DNA of 64,000 bases from Pseudomonas sp. IAC-BECa141 (GCF_020544405.1 NZ_CP065410.1:5270001-5334000), one strand, 5' to 3'; positions 20,012-30,609 are shown, counted from the first letter of the stretch. Notes: generated by a model not told the origin, from the letters alone. Numbers and translations: made by a program.

Positions 20012-20284
20012 GTGGCCAACTCACCTTCCGCCAAAAAACGTGCAAAACAGGCTGAGAAGCGTCGCAGCCACAACGCCAGCCTGCGTTCCATGGTTCGTAC
20101 CTACATCAAGAATGTAGTTAAAGCCATCGACGCAAAAGACGCTGAAAAAGCTCAAGCTGCATACGTTCTGGCTGTGCCAGTTATCGACCGCATGGCCGAT
20201 AAAGGCATCATCCACAAGAACAAGGCTGCTCGTCATAAGAGCCGTCTGAATGGCCACGTCAAGGCACTGAAAGAAGCTGCCTAA
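20012..20284 (+). CDS. rpsT: Ribosomal protein S20
   Basis: Small-subunit protein S20 binding 16S rRNA. 90 residues, very basic, starting [20 protein letters not shown] after the initiator, with the C-terminal [12 protein letters not shown] motif. Start is GTG 20012 with a GAGG ribosome site about 10 bases upstream; non-AUG starts are common for rpsT and take part in its autoregulation in E. coli. It is monocistronic, with a promoter at 19930 and a terminator 15 bp after the stop. Confidence 0.97.
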   Translation: MANSPSAKKRAKQAEKRRSHNASLRSMVRTYIKNVVKAIDAKDAEKAQAAYVLAVPVIDRMADKGIIHKNKAARHKSRLNGHVKALKEAA

Positions 20285-20298
20285 GCGACGTAGTCATT

Positions 20299-20326
20299 AA
20301 AAAACCGACCTCAGGGTCGGTTTTTT
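20299..20326 (+). terminator. Rho-independent terminator of rpsT
   Basis: Stem AAAAAACCGACC / GGTCGGTTTTTT with a TCAG loop and a six-T tail. Confidence 0.95.
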
Positions 20327-20364
20327 ATTGCCTGCGATTTGCCCCCACTCCAGCAAAACACAGG

Positions 20365-20395
20365 CAAAAAAAGAGGAGCCAGCCGGCTCCTCTTT
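20365..20395 (-). terminator. Rho-independent terminator of proB-creA
   Basis: Stem AAAGAGGAGCC / GGCTCCTCTTT at 20370-20395. Read on the minus strand it runs into a T tract (complement of the A run at 20365-20371), just after creA. Confidence 0.9.
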
Positions 20396-20407
20396 GTTTA
20401 CGCGCGA

Positions 20408-20872
20408 TTAATGAGCCGCCGCCCACGGCAGAATCGGGATCGCCGTCACCGCATTCTGCGGACTGCCTTCGATCAGACGATCGCTGTAGACCAGATACAC
20501 CAGCGTGTTGCGCTTCTTGTCGAGGAAACGCACCACCTGCATGGTCTTGAACACCAGCGAAGTGCGCTCCTTGAACACCTCTTCACCATCCTTCAACTCA
20601 CCCTTGAAGTTGATCGGACCGACCTGACGGCAGGCAATGGACGCCTCGGCACGATCCTCGGCCAGACCCAACCCACCCTTCACACCACCGGTCTTGGCGC
20701 GCGACAGGTAGCAGGTCACACCCTCAACCTTCGGATCATCGAATGCCTCGACCACGATCCGGTCGTTCGGCCCGACAAATTTGAACACCGTCGACACCTG
20801 ACCGATTTCCTCGGCCGAGGCCAGCAATGGCAGCACCATCAACAAGCCCAACAATCCTTTTGCCATGCGCAT
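20408..20872 (-). CDS. CreA-family periplasmic protein
   Basis: The 154-residue CreA-family protein has a signal peptide ([20 protein letters not shown]) and a mature domain typical of the family: [41 protein letters not shown] with two Cys, and a C-terminal [20 protein letters not shown]. CreA was named with the creABCD cluster of E. coli, but its biochemical role is unknown. Here it lies 10 bp after proB, with which it is probably co-transcribed. No creBCD genes are nearby. Confidence 0.9.
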   Translation of the reverse strand: MRMAKGLLGLLMVLPLLASAEEIGQVSTVFKFVGPNDRIVVEAFDDPKVEGVTCYLSRAKTGGVKGGLGLAEDRAEASIACRQVGPINFKGELKDGEEVFKERTSLVFKTMQVVRFLDKKRNTLVYLVYSDRLIEGSPQNAVTAIPILPWAAAH

Positions 20873-20882
20873 CGCGTTTTCC

Positions 20883-22001
20883 TTACACCAGAATCAGATT
20901 GTCACGGTGAACCAGTTCCGGCTCAGCCATGTAACCCAGCAAACCGACAATCGCATCCGACGACTGACCGATGATTTTTTGTGCTTCCAGCGCGCTGTAG
21001 TTGGCCAGGCCACGGGCAATCTCACGCCCGTCCGGCGCCACGCAAACCACCATTTCGCCACGACGGAAGCTGCCCTGAACCAGCTTGACACCGACCGGCA
21101 GCAAACTTTTATTGCCTTGGGACAAAGCGGAAACCGCGCCATCATCCAGCACCAGCGTGCCGCGGGTTTGCAGATGACCGGCCAGCCACTGCTTGCGCGC
21201 CGCGAGCATGCCGCGCTCGGGCGACAGCAACGTACCAATCCGCTCACCCGCCTTCAGACGGTCAAGCACACGCTCCAGACGCCCGCCAACAATGATGGTG
21301 TGTGCCCCGGAACGCGCCGCCAGCCGCGCCGCACGCAGCTTGGTCTGCATGCCGCCACGACCCAGCGCACCGCCAGTGCCGCCCGCCACTGCATCCAGCG
21401 TCGGATCATCGGCGCGCGCTTCGTAGATCAGCTGGGCGTCCGGATTATTGCGCGGATCGGCGTCAAACATGCCGTCGCGATCCGTCAGGATCACCAGCAG
21501 ATCAGCCTCGACCAGGTTTGCCACCAGCGCTGCGAGCGTGTCGTTATCACCGAAGCGAATTTCATCGGTAACCACGGTGTCGTTCTCGTTGATCACCGGA
21601 ATGACTTTCAGCTCGACCAGCGCACGCAAGGTGCTGCGGGCGTTCAGGTAGCGCTTGCGATCGGACAGGTCGTCGTGAGTCAGGAGAATCTGCGCAGTGT
21701 GCCGACCATGCTCGGCAAAGCTCGACTCCCAGGCCTGCACCAGACCCATCTGACCGATGGCTGCAGCAGCCTGGAGCTCGTGCATCGCACTGGGTCGAGC
21801 GGTCCAGCCGAGGCGACTCATGCCCGCCGCCACAGCCCCGGAGGACACCAGCACCAGTTCGACGCCAGCCTCATGCAGAGCCACCATCTGCTCGACCCAG
21901 ACACCCATTGCTGCGCGATCCAGCCCCTTGCCATCCGCCGTCAGCAAAGCGCTGCCGATCTTCACGACCCAACGCTGCGCACCTGTCACCTTGCTCCGCA
22001 T
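20883..22001 (-). CDS. proB: ProB, glutamate 5-kinase
   Basis: First step of proline synthesis: phosphorylates glutamate. From ATG 22001 the 372-residue product has the amino-acid-kinase fold ([58 protein letters not shown]). A C-terminal PUA domain (about residues 280-360) follows. A second ATG directly upstream at 22004 is equally close to the AAGG ribosome site. proA is not adjacent. The neighbour obg upstream and the proB-obg-rpmA-rplU order are conserved in pseudomonads. Confidence 0.95.
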   Translation of the reverse strand: MRSKVTGAQRWVVKIGSALLTADGKGLDRAAMGVWVEQMVALHEAGVELVLVSSGAVAAGMSRLGWTARPSAMHELQAAAAIGQMGLVQAWESSFAEHGRHTAQILLTHDDLSDRKRYLNARSTLRALVELKVIPVINENDTVVTDEIRFGDNDTLAALVANLVEADLLVILTDRDGMFDADPRNNPDAQLIYEARADDPTLDAVAGGTGGALGRGGMQTKLRAARLAARSGAHTIIVGGRLERVLDRLKAGERIGTLLSPERGMLAARKQWLAGHLQTRGTLVLDDGAVSALSQGNKSLLPVGVKLVQGSFRRGEMVVCVAPDGREIARGLANYSALEAQKIIGQSSDAIVGLLGYMAEPELVHRDNLILV

Positions 22002-22094
22002 CATCTTCAACCTTAGCTTGAGGGCAGCGCGACCTGACACTGCCCGTAACGTTATTCGTGGTTCTTCGTGACCAACAATCGATTTCCGGATACT

Positions 22095-22118
22095 AAAACG
22101 CCGCTCGATTGAGCGGCG
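22095..22118 (-). terminator. Terminator of the rplU-rpmA-obg group
   Basis: Stem CGCCGCTC / GAGCGGCG (22099-22118) with a GATT loop; on the minus strand it is followed by TTTT, 20 bp after the obg stop. Confidence 0.8.
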
Positions 22119-22138
22119 CTTAAGTTTACTGCAACGAA

Positions 22139-23401
<1,263 letters not shown>

Positions 23402-23511
23402 TCAAGACATAAGACTCTTGCAAAAATGAGCGCAGCGACCCCAAACCACGACCTGCATCGCACGCCGGCAGCCCATACAAACAGCTTTGCAAGAGACTCA
23501 CCCCACAAACG

Positions 23512-23538
23512 AAAAAGCCCCGTCGCAAGACAGGGCTT
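23512..23538 (-). terminator. Hairpin between rpmA and obg
   Basis: AAGCCC and GGGCTT arms (23515-23536) followed on the minus strand by five T. It fits a partial terminator limiting the ribosomal-protein transcript before obg. Confidence 0.75.
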
Positions 23539-23555
23539 CTCCAGCACTCTCGCAG

Positions 23556-23813
23556 TTAGGCTGCGACAACGCTCACGTAACGACGACCGAAGGCGCCTTT
23601 TACTTCAAACTTGATCACGCCTTCGATTTTCGCGAAGAGGGTGTGATCTTTACCCATGCCAACGCCGTAGCCAGCGTGGAATTGGGTGCCGCGCTGACGA
23701 ACGATGATGTTGCCGGCCTTGATGACCTGGCCGCCATACATCTTCACGCCAAGGCGTTTGGCTTCTGAGTCGCGACCGTTACGGGTACTACCACCAGCTT
23801 TTTTGTGTGCCAT
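23556..23813 (-). CDS. rpmA: Ribosomal protein L27
   Basis: L27 of the large subunit, whose N-terminus reaches the peptidyl-transferase centre. 85 residues starting [20 protein letters not shown] with the conserved GVKMYGGQ and [16 protein letters not shown] motifs. There is no N-terminal extension of the Firmicutes type. 34 bp after rplU, in one transcript. Confidence 0.98.
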
Positions 23814-23847
23814 GAGTTCAATTCTCCTAGTGAGGAATTAGGCTGTA

Positions 23848-24159
23848 TTAAGCCTGAATACCGGTGATTTTGATCTCGGTGAACCACTGGCGGTGGCCCA
23901 TACGCTTCATGTGGTGCTTACGGCGACGGAACTTGATGATGCGGACTTTATCGTGACGACCTTGGGAGATCACTTCAGCCTTGACGGTTGCGCCAGCAAC
24001 AACAGGTGCGCCGATGTTCACGTCGTCGCCATTGGCGACCAACAGAACGCGGTCAAAAGTCACGGATTCGCCAGTAGCGACTTCCAGTTTTTCGATCTTC
24101 AGGTATTCACCTTCAGCGACCTTGTATTGCTTACCGCCGGTAACGATTACTGCGTACAT
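23848..24159 (-). CDS. rplU: Ribosomal protein L21
   Basis: L21 of the large subunit, 103 residues from ATG 24159: [20 protein letters not shown] at the start, then [20 protein letters not shown] near the C-terminus, both characteristic. The open frame extends to 24333, but that would place over 50 unlikely residues before the conserved start. First gene of rplU-rpmA-obg, divergent from ispB across 241 bp. Confidence 0.98.
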   Translation of the reverse strand: MYAVIVTGGKQYKVAEGEYLKIEKLEVATGESVTFDRVLLVANGDDVNIGAPVVAGATVKAEVISQGRHDKVRIIKFRRRKHHMKRMGHRQWFTEIKITGIQA

Positions 24160-24339
24160 GGTATTTCTCCGATAATCCTGCTCACCCAGCTCTTTATAAG
24201 AAGAGGTATTGGCTGGCATGGCTGCATGGGGCTGGAACGGCCCAAGTGCAATTGCGTAAGGCAGGTGCTGCCCAGGAAGTTCAGGGTGCGCGATTGTACG
24301 CAAGCCTTCGAAGTCATGCAAGGGGCCGTCCATCGCGCC

Positions 24340-24368
24340 TTGACAGGCCCGGACGTGGGTCCTAGCAT
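24340..24368 (+). promoter_or_regulatory. Candidate sigma-70 promoter of ispB
   Basis: TTGACA (24340-24345), a 17-bp spacer and TAGCAT (24363-24368), 33 bp before the ispB ATG. It is close to consensus in both boxes and spacing. Confidence 0.8.
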
Positions 24369-24400
24369 GCCGCGCAACCCTTCTGGAGCACCTGTCGCTG

Positions 24401-25369
24401 ATGCAACCCCAAGCTTTCTACCGCGCGGTGGCGGACGATTTTAGCGCCGTCGACGGCATCATCAAGAAGCAGCTGACTTCCCGAGTGCCGCTGGTATCGA
24501 AAATCGGCGATTACATCACGTCGGCCGGCGGCAAACGCCTGCGTCCTTTATTGGTGCTGCTGTGTGGCAAGGCCCTGGGTCGCGAAGGCGACGACATGCG
24601 CCTGCTGGCTGCCACCATTGAATTCCTGCACACCGCCACCCTGCTGCATGACGACGTGGTCGACATGTCCGGCATGCGCCGTGGCCGCTCCACCGCCAAC
24701 GCCATGTGGGGCAACGCCCCGAGCGTACTGGTCGGCGACTTCCTGTACTCGCGCTCGTTCGAAATGATGGTCGAACTGGGCTCGATGCCGGTGATGAAGA
24801 TCCTGTCCCAGGCCACGCGCATCATCGCCGAAGGCGAAGTGCTGCAGCTGTCCAAGGTTCGCGATGCCAGCACCACCGAAGAAACCTACATGGAAGTCAT
24901 CCGCGGCAAGACCGCGATGCTCTTCGAAGCCTCGACCCACAGCGCCGCGGCGCTGGCAGGTGCCACCGCCGAGCAGAGCGAAGCCCTGCGCACCTTCGGC
25001 GATCACCTGGGCGTGGCGTTCCAGCTGGTAGATGACCTGCTCGACTACAAGGGCGACGCCGAAACCCTGGGCAAGAACGTCGGTGACGATCTGGCGGAAG
25101 GCAAGCCGACCCTGCCGCTGATCTACACCATGCGCGAAGGCACGCCAGAGCAAGCCGCACTGGTACGCCAGGCGATCCAGAAAGGTGGGATCGAAGACCT
25201 GGAAAGCATCCGCATCGCCGTGGAAGCGTCCGGTTCGCTGGAATACACCGCGCAACTGGCCCGCGATTACGTGGCCCGTGCGATCAAGTGCCTCGACGCG
25301 CTGCCGGCCAGCGAATACCGCGATGCACTGGTTGAACTGAGCGAGTTCTCGGTCGCCCGCACGCACTGA
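24401..25369 (+). CDS. ispB: IspB, long-chain polyprenyl diphosphate synthase
   Basis: Builds the octaprenyl/nonaprenyl side chain of ubiquinone. 322 residues with the two Asp-rich prenyltransferase motifs DDVVD ([16 protein letters not shown]) and DDLLD ([13 protein letters not shown]), and the GGKRLRP substrate-binding segment. Product length (C40 or C45) cannot be read from the sequence; many fluorescent pseudomonads use Q-9. A strong promoter precedes it and a strong terminator follows, so it is monocistronic. Confidence 0.95.
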   Translation: MQPQAFYRAVADDFSAVDGIIKKQLTSRVPLVSKIGDYITSAGGKRLRPLLVLLCGKALGREGDDMRLLAATIEFLHTATLLHDDVVDMSGMRRGRSTANAMWGNAPSVLVGDFLYSRSFEMMVELGSMPVMKILSQATRIIAEGEVLQLSKVRDASTTEETYMEVIRGKTAMLFEASTHSAAALAGATAEQSEALRTFGDHLGVAFQLVDDLLDYKGDAETLGKNVGDDLAEGKPTLPLIYTMREGTPEQAALVRQAIQKGGIEDLESIRIAVEASGSLEYTAQLARDYVARAIKCLDALPASEYRDALVELSEFSVARTH

Positions 25370-25385
25370 TCAGCATCGCGTCATC

Positions 25386-25422
25386 AAAAAACCGCAGCCT
25401 CCGATGGAGCCTGCGGTTTTTT
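25386..25422 (+). terminator. Rho-independent terminator of ispB
   Basis: AAAAAACCGCAG / CTGCGGTTTTTT arms with an inner CTCC/GGAG stem and a T tail. Confidence 0.93.
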
Positions 25423-25494
25423 GTTGCCTGCCATCGGCGGCTAAAACCCTATACAATGTGCGACTTTTAGCGATCCCCTCTCCAAGGAGCCTTA

Positions 25495-25836
25495 GTGAGC
25501 ACGTTGCCACCCTGCCCGAAATGCAATTCCGAATACACCTACGAAGACGGCACCCAACTGGTGTGCCCGGAGTGCGCCCACGAGTGGTCTGCCGGCGGTG
25601 AAGCCGAAGTGGCGTCCGATGATGCCGTGAAGAAAGATTCGGTCGGTAACGTCCTGCAGGACGGCGACACCATCACCGTGATCAAGGACCTGAAGGTCAA
25701 GGGTACCTCCCTGGTGGTCAAGGTCGGCACCAAGGTCAAGAACATCCGCCTGTGCGATGGCGATCACGACATCGACTGCAAGATCGACGGCATCGGCCCG
25801 ATGAAACTCAAATCCGAGTTTGTCAGAAAAGTCTGA
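25495..25836 (+). CDS. yjdM: YjdM/PhnA-family zinc-ribbon protein
   Basis: The 113-residue protein has an N-terminal zinc ribbon ([25 protein letters not shown]: two C-x2-C pairs, residues 8-28) and a C-terminal SH3-like PhnA domain ([40 protein letters not shown]). E. coli YjdM, formerly called PhnA, is not a phosphonate enzyme, and its function is unresolved. GTG 25495 is the start, with AAGGAG 8-13 bases before it. A TATACAAT -10-like element lies near 25451. No phn genes are nearby. Confidence 0.92.
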   Translation: MSTLPPCPKCNSEYTYEDGTQLVCPECAHEWSAGGEAEVASDDAVKKDSVGNVLQDGDTITVIKDLKVKGTSLVVKVGTKVKNIRLCDGDHDIDCKIDGIGPMKLKSEFVRKV

Positions 25837-25997
25837 GTCTGCTGTCTTCCATCCCGCGCCCGCCGTGGGATGGAGCTTCACCCTCCCCCACGATCCCCAA
25901 CAAATCCTCGCAACAGCCAAACGCCAGCCGTTTTGACCTTACGCAATCTTTACCCGCAAAAAATCACAAACCGCCAATAGGCGCTTGCTATTTGACG

Positions 25998-26016
25998 AAT
26001 AAGAATTATTCTCATT
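25998..26016 (+). promoter_or_regulatory. Fur box
   Basis: AATAAGAATTATTCTCATT; on the other strand AATGAGAATAATTCTTATT, a near-perfect match to the pseudomonad form TGAGAATnATTCTCA. It lies 28 bp before the chosen start of the next gene, where Fur-Fe(II) would block transcription. Confidence 0.85.
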
Positions 26017-26043
26017 GAAACCTTTTCAATGGAGATGAGACCC

Positions 26044-26301
26044 ATGACTTATTTGATCGACGCCTGGCTGGATCGCCCGCACCCGTACCTCAGGATCCTG
26101 CATAGGGAAACCGGTGAGGTCTGCGCCGTACTGGAAGAAGAAGCCCTGCACGAATTGCAGGATCAAGGGGATCTGGACGTCAACGGCCTGAGTTCCAGCG
26201 AGCCATTGGTGCTCAAGGAGCTGGTGCGCAATCTGTTCCTGTTCTGCTATGCCCGGGCCTTGCGCCCGACCAGTGAACTGCACAACAAGATCGAAGTATG
26301 A
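26044..26301 (+). CDS. Iron-regulated small protein of unknown function
   Basis: 85 residues from ATG 26044, which has a GGAG site 10 bases upstream (an ATG at 26029 is also in frame). It starts MTYLIDAWLDRPHPYLRILH, is acidic in the middle (LEEEALHELQDQGDLDVNG) and ends in a likely helix (VLKELVRNLFLFCYARAL). There is no signal peptide and no recognised domain. The Fur box upstream predicts strong induction under iron starvation. Its position after ispB matches P. aeruginosa PA4570, which I recall as an iron-starvation gene. Function unknown; an iron-sparing role is inference. Confidence 0.8.
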   Translation: MTYLIDAWLDRPHPYLRILHRETGEVCAVLEEEALHELQDQGDLDVNGLSSSEPLVLKELVRNLFLFCYARALRPTSELHNKIEV

Positions 26302-26314
26302 GAACGGCGAAGCA

Positions 26315-26343
26315 ACCCTGCACAAGCCACGCTTGTGCAGGGT
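26315..26343. terminator. Hairpin between convergent genes
   Basis: Perfect 12-bp stem ACCCTGCACAAG / CTTGTGCAGGGT, 5-nt loop, between the Fur-regulated gene and fklB. There is no real T tract, so a bidirectional barrier is likely rather than a classic terminator. Confidence 0.7.
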
Positions 26344-26350
26344 AACGGGG

Positions 26351-26968
26351 TTACAGAACGTCGAGCAACTCGACGTCGAACACCAGAACGCTGTGCGGCG
26401 GGATGCTGCCAACGCCTTGAGCGCCGTAAGCCAGTTCGCTCGGCACGTACAGACGCCATTTGCTGCCGGCATTCATCAGTTGCAGGGCTTCGGTCCAGCC
26501 AGCGATAACGCCACCCACCGGAAATTCAGCCGGCTGGCCACGCTCGTAGGAGCTGTCGAATACAGTGCCGTCGATCAGCGTGCCGTGGTAGTGAGTACGT
26601 ACGGTGTCTTCACGGGATGGCTTGGCGCCTTCGCCCTGAGTCAGCACTTCGAATTGCAGACCGGAAGCCAGCGTGGTGATGCCGTCTTTCTTGGCGTTTT
26701 CAGCCAGGAACGCACGGCCTTCACCAGCGGCGGCTTCAGCCTTGGCAGCGGCTTCGGCTTGCATGATCTCGCGGATCACTTTGAAGCTGGCGGACAGCTC
26801 TTCCTGACCCACGCGGCTTGGCTTGCCGGCGAATGCGTCAGTCAGACCGGCCAGGATGGCGTCCAGGCTGACACCCGGTGGCGGGTTGTCGCGCAGCTGG
26901 TCACCCAGTTGACGGCCGATGCCGTAGCTGACGCGGGTTTCGTCGGTGGACAGATTTACTTCGGACAT
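26351..26968 (-). CDS. fklB: FKBP-type peptidyl-prolyl isomerase (FklB-like)
   Basis: The 205-residue cytoplasmic prolyl isomerase starts at ATG 26968. The N-terminal helical dimerisation region (VSYGIGRQLGDQLRDNPPPG, then a long Ala/Glu-rich helix, residues about 70-105) precedes the FKBP domain with the usual active-site pattern: VRTHYHGTLIDGTVFDSSYE, VIAGWTEALQLM, LAYGAQGVGSIPPHSVLVFD. No signal peptide, so FklB rather than FkpA. The open frame runs up to 27043, but MSEVNLSTDE is the natural start with GAGCAGTG upstream. Confidence 0.93.
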   Translation of the reverse strand: MSEVNLSTDETRVSYGIGRQLGDQLRDNPPPGVSLDAILAGLTDAFAGKPSRVGQEELSASFKVIREIMQAEAAAKAEAAAGEGRAFLAENAKKDGITTLASGLQFEVLTQGEGAKPSREDTVRTHYHGTLIDGTVFDSSYERGQPAEFPVGGVIAGWTEALQLMNAGSKWRLYVPSELAYGAQGVGSIPPHSVLVFDVELLDVL

Positions 26969-27094
26969 GACACTGCTCCGCTGTGCGGACGGCCTCAGGA
27001 CATGCCGTGCGTACACAGCGCGTCCCGGCGCGCCCGGAACCAAAAGGGCGAGCAGACTAGCACAGATGTTCCGGCATTGATCAGGCCCCAGGGC

Positions 27095-27400
27095 CTACAG
27101 CGCGGATCGCCAGGCCAGCGGCACCTTCAGGCTTTCTTCGGCACTGGCGCCAAGACCGCACATTTCATCGTGCACCGAGGTGTGCACCAGGTTGAACGGC
27201 AGCACCGGCAAGTCATGCAGCACATCCCGGGCATGCTCGACCGAACGCAGCGTCAGCATTTTCCCCTGTGCATCGCTCAGCGGGTACGCCGCGCCATGCA
27301 TCCGGGCTTCGAGCAGATAGATTCCGCCTTCCATGGAGATCAGATTCAGTTCGTCGACCTTTCTGGCGACGGCAAACGCATTCAACTCTTGCAGGTTCAT
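27095..27400 (-). CDS. DUF6482-type small protein
   Basis: 101 residues, MNLQELNAFAVARKVDELNL at the start, soluble, no signal peptide. The body (EGGIYLLEARMHGAAYPLSD; RSVEHARDVLHDL; LVHTSVHDEMCG) matches the small Pseudomonas proteins now grouped as DUF6482, to my recollection. Function unknown. It stands alone between fklB and the UPF0114 gene, with a hairpin upstream and no clear operon partner. Confidence 0.8.
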   Translation of the reverse strand: MNLQELNAFAVARKVDELNLISMEGGIYLLEARMHGAAYPLSDAQGKMLTLRSVEHARDVLHDLPVLPFNLVHTSVHDEMCGLGASAEESLKVPLAWRSAL

Positions 27401-27480
27401 GAACGCACCTCATGCGGTGGCGAGCCTTGAGACCTACAGGGATATGCCTCGGCGCCACAAAGCACAAGCCACAAACGACA

Positions 27481-27514
27481 CCGCCCGTCTGTTTCGCAAC
27501 AAACGGGCGGTTTT
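27481..27514. terminator. Hairpin downstream of the UPF0114 gene
   Basis: Stem CCGCCCGT / ACGGGCGG with further partial pairing inside (TTTCG...), followed by TTTTG on the plus strand. It lies between the UPF0114 stop and the DUF6482 gene; the best T run faces plus, so its direction is uncertain. Confidence 0.65.
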
Positions 27515-27535
27515 GTTACAGCAATCGTCAGCTCA

Positions 27536-28024
27536 TCAGTGCTTGGTGAGCTTGTCCAGGTAACCCATGGCAAACGCCGAGACCACGAAGGTCATGTGGA
27601 TGATCACGTACCACATCAGGTGCTCGGGATCGACGTTCTTGGCGTCCATGAAGATCCGCAGCAGGTGGATCGAGGAGATTGCCACGATCGACGCCGCCAC
27701 TTTCATCTTCAGCGACGAGGAGTCCATGGTGCCCAGCCAGCTGAGCTTCTCTTTGCCTTCATCGATGTTCAGTTCGGACACGAAGTTCTCGTAGCCGGAA
27801 ATCATCACCATCACCAGCAAGCCGCCGACCAGCGCCATGTCGATCAACGACAGCAGCACCAGAATCAGCTCGGACTCGGCCATGGAGAAAACGTTGGGAA
27901 TGACATGAAACACTTCCTGGAAGAATTTCAATGCCAGCGCCAGCAGCCCGAGGGACAGCCCGATGTAGATCGGCGCCAGCAGCCAGCGCGTGGCGTACAT
28001 TGCATTTTCGATAAAGCGTTCCAT
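27536..28024 (-). CDS. UPF0114 (YqhA-family) membrane protein
   Basis: 162 residues with about four membrane helices: [53 protein letters not shown] and [17 protein letters not shown]. It matches the TIGR00645/YqhA family, which has no established function. The start [20 protein letters not shown] is typical. The gene is divergent from the large lipoprotein gene at 28188. Confidence 0.92.
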   Translation of the reverse strand: MERFIENAMYATRWLLAPIYIGLSLGLLALALKFFQEVFHVIPNVFSMAESELILVLLSLIDMALVGGLLVMVMISGYENFVSELNIDEGKEKLSWLGTMDSSSLKMKVAASIVAISSIHLLRIFMDAKNVDPEHLMWYVIIHMTFVVSAFAMGYLDKLTKH

Positions 28025-28187
28025 TGACTCTCACACAAGAAGGGTTGAAATCGGCGGCGAGTATACCAGCCGCCCATGACAGCCAGAAACCGCCCGGAAA
28101 TCCGCCACCTGCGTGTGTGTGTCAAAGTTTTTCTGCTAGTGTCCAAACCATTGACAGCCCAGCGACAGTGGACAGGACGACTGGAAA

Positions 28188-30017
28188 ATGGATGTGCGAT
28201 TGCCGATAACGACTGCCGGAATTTGCTTCGCCCTGTGGCTTGGCGGATGTTCGCCCGGCGATGAAAAGCATGCCGTCAGCCTTGAAGAAAAGACCGTCCA
28301 GTTCGAGCAATCGCTGGACGCCATCACCGATCCGAAACTCAAGGACGCCGTGACCGAACTCGGCGGTTCGCTGTTGCTGCTCGAACGCGCACAACAGAAG
28401 CTCGACAACAAACCGCCCCGGACCGAATACGGCGAAGACGCCCTCGGCGTACTCCGGCACTACCCGACACCCCAGGCACTGGTCGACACGTTCATCAATG
28501 GCCTGTTTGTGTTGCACAAGGATTCCAGCTCCGATTACCTCACCGATCTGCAACCGGTGTTCCCTTTCGTGCTCAACATCCCCGGCGGCTTTCTGTTCCC
28601 CCATGGCGTGGAATGGCAATCGGTAACCCTGAGCAACAAACGGGTCATTGCCTATCAGCCTGAATGGTCGGAAACCGATCCTGGCATTCAGCTGAGCCCG
28701 TCCAGCTCCAACGTCACCAATCCCGATGACCTGACCGTTACCTACCCGTTTATCGAAGGGTTGAATGTCGACAAGAAGAATCTGCCGCGCCCGGTCAGCC
28801 TGCAAGGCCAGGTGGAAGTCATCGCCCCGAAACGCCTGCACAGTTTCAATCTGGATAAAAAGGACGTCGGCCAGACCCGCTCCGACGGCAACCTCAGCGT
28901 GACCTTGCTGAAACTGGACACGCACTACGCCGAACTGGAGTTCAGCAACCAATTGCCGCTCGCCCCGGAAGTCGCCAACACCCGGCTCAATCCGTTGATC
29001 GTCCAGGCCCGCGACTCGACGGGCCAGTATCTGGTGCGTGCCGGCGCCATCAACGAAAACCCCGAACAGGTGGCGTTCTACCAAAAGCAGCTGGCTTATC
29101 TGCAACAGCAGAAAGCCTGGAGCGAGGCGCTGGAAAAAAAACTGGACGATGAACAACGGGCCTTTGAGCAACAGCACCCGCGCCACTACAACAAGGTGTA
29201 CTTCAACGGCCCGATCGACACCCTTGAAGTCAGCCTGCTGGATTTTTCCGAAGCGACCGTCACCCGCAAGGCGCTGGATCTGCCCGTGCGCGAGTTCGAT
29301 CCGCACACCACGGAAAAAACCGTGCAGCCGCTCGACCTGCCGATCACCGTTTACGACGACCAGGCGCCCGACTGGCTCAAGGGCGCATCCCTGACAGAAG
29401 AACAGCTGAAAAGCGGCGTTCATATCCGCCAATCGGTCGAAGAACCAAGCGCCGCGCGCATCGAGTTCGACCACCGCAAAACCTTCAATGATGAAATGCT
29501 CGGCGACGACTTCAGCCCCGGCGAAAGCCCGGTGACGTTTTTCACTGAAAAACACAACGGCAAACTCGACGAGCCCATCGAACTGCCGCCCGAGGCATAC
29601 CAGGTCGATCCGCTACAGGCGACCATCACCTACGACCTGAATCTGTTCCCGGAAACCCCGGCGATTGCCGTCGGCTCGATGCCGTTGTTCCTGGCCACAG
29701 TGGACAAAAAGGCTTATGAAGCCAAGGCCCTGCCCAAAGGTCTGGAAATCAGGAACAACGCCTTGGTGGTGGATTTGAAGCGATTCCCCGCCAACGAATG
29801 GCGATTCTTCGTCAAGGACGACAGCGGACATTACCTGAAGCAGATTCTGTCGGTCAGTCACGACGCGAGCGCGGAAGGGCCGGCGTTATTCGGCGTGCAT
29901 TATTTCTACGGCCATCCGACGCACGTGGAAACCTACCAGCGAACCGACCTCACCACCGTGCAATACGGCTTCGAGGTCAAACTCGACAAAGCGCAGACCC
30001 AGGGCGCAGCGCCCTGA
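28188..30017 (+). CDS. Large lipoprotein of unknown function (609 aa)
   Basis: N-terminal lipoprotein signal with lipobox LGGC (Cys21, MDVRLPITTAGICFALWLGG before it) and Ser at +2, so outer-membrane sorting is predicted. After it comes a helical part (EQSLDAITDPKLKDAVTEL), then a long region that looks beta-rich. One central charged helix (residues about 290-330, EQVAFYQKQLAYLQQQKAW) may form a coiled coil. I recognise no catalytic motif or named domain. Proline- and Asp-rich stretches (DLPVREFDPHTTEKTVQPL) suggest extended linkers. The next minus-strand gene is convergent, so it is probably monocistronic. Confidence 0.85.
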   Translation: MDVRLPITTAGICFALWLGGCSPGDEKHAVSLEEKTVQFEQSLDAITDPKLKDAVTELGGSLLLLERAQQKLDNKPPRTEYGEDALGVLRHYPTPQALVDTFINGLFVLHKDSSSDYLTDLQPVFPFVLNIPGGFLFPHGVEWQSVTLSNKRVIAYQPEWSETDPGIQLSPSSSNVTNPDDLTVTYPFIEGLNVDKKNLPRPVSLQGQVEVIAPKRLHSFNLDKKDVGQTRSDGNLSVTLLKLDTHYAELEFSNQLPLAPEVANTRLNPLIVQARDSTGQYLVRAGAINENPEQVAFYQKQLAYLQQQKAWSEALEKKLDDEQRAFEQQHPRHYNKVYFNGPIDTLEVSLLDFSEATVTRKALDLPVREFDPHTTEKTVQPLDLPITVYDDQAPDWLKGASLTEEQLKSGVHIRQSVEEPSAARIEFDHRKTFNDEMLGDDFSPGESPVTFFTEKHNGKLDEPIELPPEAYQVDPLQATITYDLNLFPETPAIAVGSMPLFLATVDKKAYEAKALPKGLEIRNNALVVDLKRFPANEWRFFVKDDSGHYLKQILSVSHDASAEGPALFGVHYFYGHPTHVETYQRTDLTTVQYGFEVKLDKAQTQGAAP

Positions 30018-30036
30018 TCGGCACCGTTGATCGACG

Positions 30037-30366
30037 CTAATGGTCGAAAGTGCCGATGCTGCGTCCGCGTCCACCATTGATCTGTCGCAACTGCGCCTGC
30101 AGATGCAACGACCAGATCTGTGGATCATTGGCCAGTTCATAGCCGTGCATCGTCAGGCTTTCAACGATGGTGTCGAGAATCGACTCGGCGGCGATCGGCC
30201 CGTGAAACGGGCCCTGAGCCTTGATGGCGGAAGGTTGTTCACCGGCCATGCCGGCGGCGAAGAGCAGCGTCCACATGCCGTTATCGCCGGCCAACGGCTT
30301 GATGGCGCATTCGATACGGGTCACAAGACCCAGGCATTGACGGGTGAGGCAGAGGTTGCGCGACAT
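30037..30366 (-). CDS. Small protein of unknown function
   Basis: 109 residues starting MSRNLCLTRQCLGLVTRIEC, with three Cys in the first 20 residues. The body carries LAGDNGMWTLLFAAGMAGEQ and the helix SILDTIVESLTMHGYELAND. It is soluble, with no known domain. In PAO1 a small hypothetical gene lies at the same place next to the Lon-like protease (PA4575, from memory), supporting that it is real. It is separated from the protease gene by a terminator, and promoter elements were not identified in the 243-bp gap. Confidence 0.7.
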   Translation of the reverse strand: MSRNLCLTRQCLGLVTRIECAIKPLAGDNGMWTLLFAAGMAGEQPSAIKAQGPFHGPIAAESILDTIVESLTMHGYELANDPQIWSLHLQAQLRQINGGRGRSIGTFDH

Positions 30367-30565
30367 GGCGGCGACCCTCGGTAAAGCCGGTGTTCAGCCC
30401 TTGCTGAAGAGCTGTTTCGATCCAGTGATACTGTCGATGTCCTTGAGCAGAGAATAGAAGAAAAGTCCGGCGCGCAAGCCGCACAGAACCAGAAGGCGCC
30501 GAATGGTCATTGTGTGAATATTGACGCCAGAGTGATGGCACTTTTGCCGACGTTCGCGACAAAAC

Positions 30566-30593
30566 AAAAACGGGAGCACAAGGCTCCCGTTTT
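30566..30593 (-). terminator. Rho-independent terminator of the Lon-like protease gene
   Basis: AAACGGGAGC / GCTCCCGTTT stem; on the minus strand it runs into TTTTTGTTTT, 17 bp after the stop. Confidence 0.9.
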
Positions 30594-30609
30594 ATGATCG
30601 CCGCCTGAC

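Noticed and set aside
30394..30579. Short minus-strand ORF (61 codons) upstream of the 30037 gene
   Set aside because: Contains a hydrophobic stretch but no ribosome site, and overlaps the promoter/terminator gap; not convincing as a gene.
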